Source of the DNA: Gammaproteobacteria bacterium
Lineage (GTDB): Bacteria > Pseudomonadota > Gammaproteobacteria > UBA6429 > Thiohalophilaceae
Assembly (NCBI GenBank): GCA_024641445.1
Contig: JAHEDA010000182.1
Span: 1 to 5,311 of the forward strand
DNA: 5,311 bases
Direction: 5' to 3'
Below, in pieces: positions 5,147-5,311 of the stretch (positions within the stretch are counted from its first letter, which is position 1; each line of letters begins with the position of its first letter). Below the pieces are notes generated by a model. It searched no databases. It was not told the origin of the DNA and worked only from the letters and a program-made list of their open reading frames with translations. Made by a program: the position numbers and the translations under genes.

Positions 5147-5311
5147 TTATTTCGTATGATTCATCGCCTCGGCACGCGCCTGACTGGCCAGTTCGCGCGC
5201 CTTGAGGGCGTTCTGACGCGCAGTTTGATATTCACCGTCATTGAGATCGGATGCCGCCTGCTCCAACAGACGCTCTGCGGCATTGAACCGGGTAGGCACC
5301 AACACATCGGC
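5147..5311 (-). CDS. DUF4398-like small helical protein (partial; N-terminus beyond right edge)
   Basis: Only the last 54 residues and the TAA stop (5149-5147) are in the window. The frame is open from the right edge. The visible part is an Ala/Glu/Arg/Gln-rich helical repeat: FNAAERLLEQAASDLNDGEY is followed by QTARQNALKARELASQARAE and a short tail ending NHTK. The pattern of A-ERLL-A, a D-GEY turn and AR-A--A-ELA resembles DUF4398 proteins, small exported or lipoprotein helical proteins that often sit next to OmpA- or LysM-type peptidoglycan-binding genes. The neighbouring LysM lipoprotein fits that picture. The assignment rests on pattern memory and context. A TPR-like helical hairpin protein is the main alternative, and the signal peptide that would help decide is outside the window. 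Confidence 0.7.
   Translation of the reverse strand, partial: ADVLVPTRFNAAERLLEQAASDLNDGEYQTARQNALKARELASQARAEAMNHTK

Noticed and set aside
4566..5159. Plus-strand open frames opposite the LysM gene and across the promoter gap
   Set aside because: They are shadows of the LysM gene, or cross a non-coding promoter region. No ribosome site or recognisable protein pattern.
4422..5165. A 13-bp inverted repeat, GATGAATCATACG at 4422-4434 and its complement at 5153-5165, flanking the LysM gene
   Set aside because: A match of this length is expected by chance in a window of this size. One copy lies inside coding sequence, and there is no transposase or target duplication.

Overview
The window looks like chromosomal DNA of a Gram-negative bacterium, most likely a gammaproteobacterium. 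The evidence is a TolC-type outer-membrane channel, an RND-type periplasmic adaptor, a lipoprotein, several Sec signal peptides, and a YihY protein with the long C-terminal region common in that class. Base composition looks roughly balanced and fairly even, with AT-rich patches only between genes. I could not identify the genus. A SoxW-like thioredoxin hints at, but does not prove, a sulfur-metabolising relative.

Every supported gene is on the minus strand, so transcription runs from high to low coordinates. From the right edge: (1) 5147-5311, the C-terminal end of a small alanine-rich helical protein, probably DUF4398-like; (2) a 167-bp gap with a good sigma70-type promoter; (3) 4497-4928, a small lipoprotein with one LysM peptidoglycan-binding domain, closed by a strong intrinsic terminator at about 4442-4471; (4) 3144-4406, a YihY/BrkB-family inner-membrane protein with a cytoplasmic C-terminal extension; (5) a 54-bp AT-rich gap; (6) a tightly packed run of four genes: a TlpA/ResA-like periplasmic thioredoxin with CPPC, a SoxW-like periplasmic thioredoxin with CPFC, a TolC-family outer-membrane channel, and an HlyD/RND periplasmic adaptor that runs off the left edge.

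The last four genes are separated by about -4 to +12 bp and share start-stop signals, so they are very probably one operon. The TolC and adaptor genes are two parts of a tripartite efflux pump, and the inner-membrane RND permease is expected just beyond position 1. Two exported thiol-disulfide proteins at the head of an efflux operon suggest that the pump, its substrate or its expression is linked to periplasmic redox stress or thiol chemistry. That link is inferred from gene order only. The right half (DUF4398-like, LysM lipoprotein) is an envelope and peptidoglycan-associated module that the terminator separates from the rest.

I see no mobile element, CRISPR array, tRNA or rRNA, and no broken gene. 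Nothing here is clearly an undescribed system. The best lead is the thioredoxin pair plus efflux operon.
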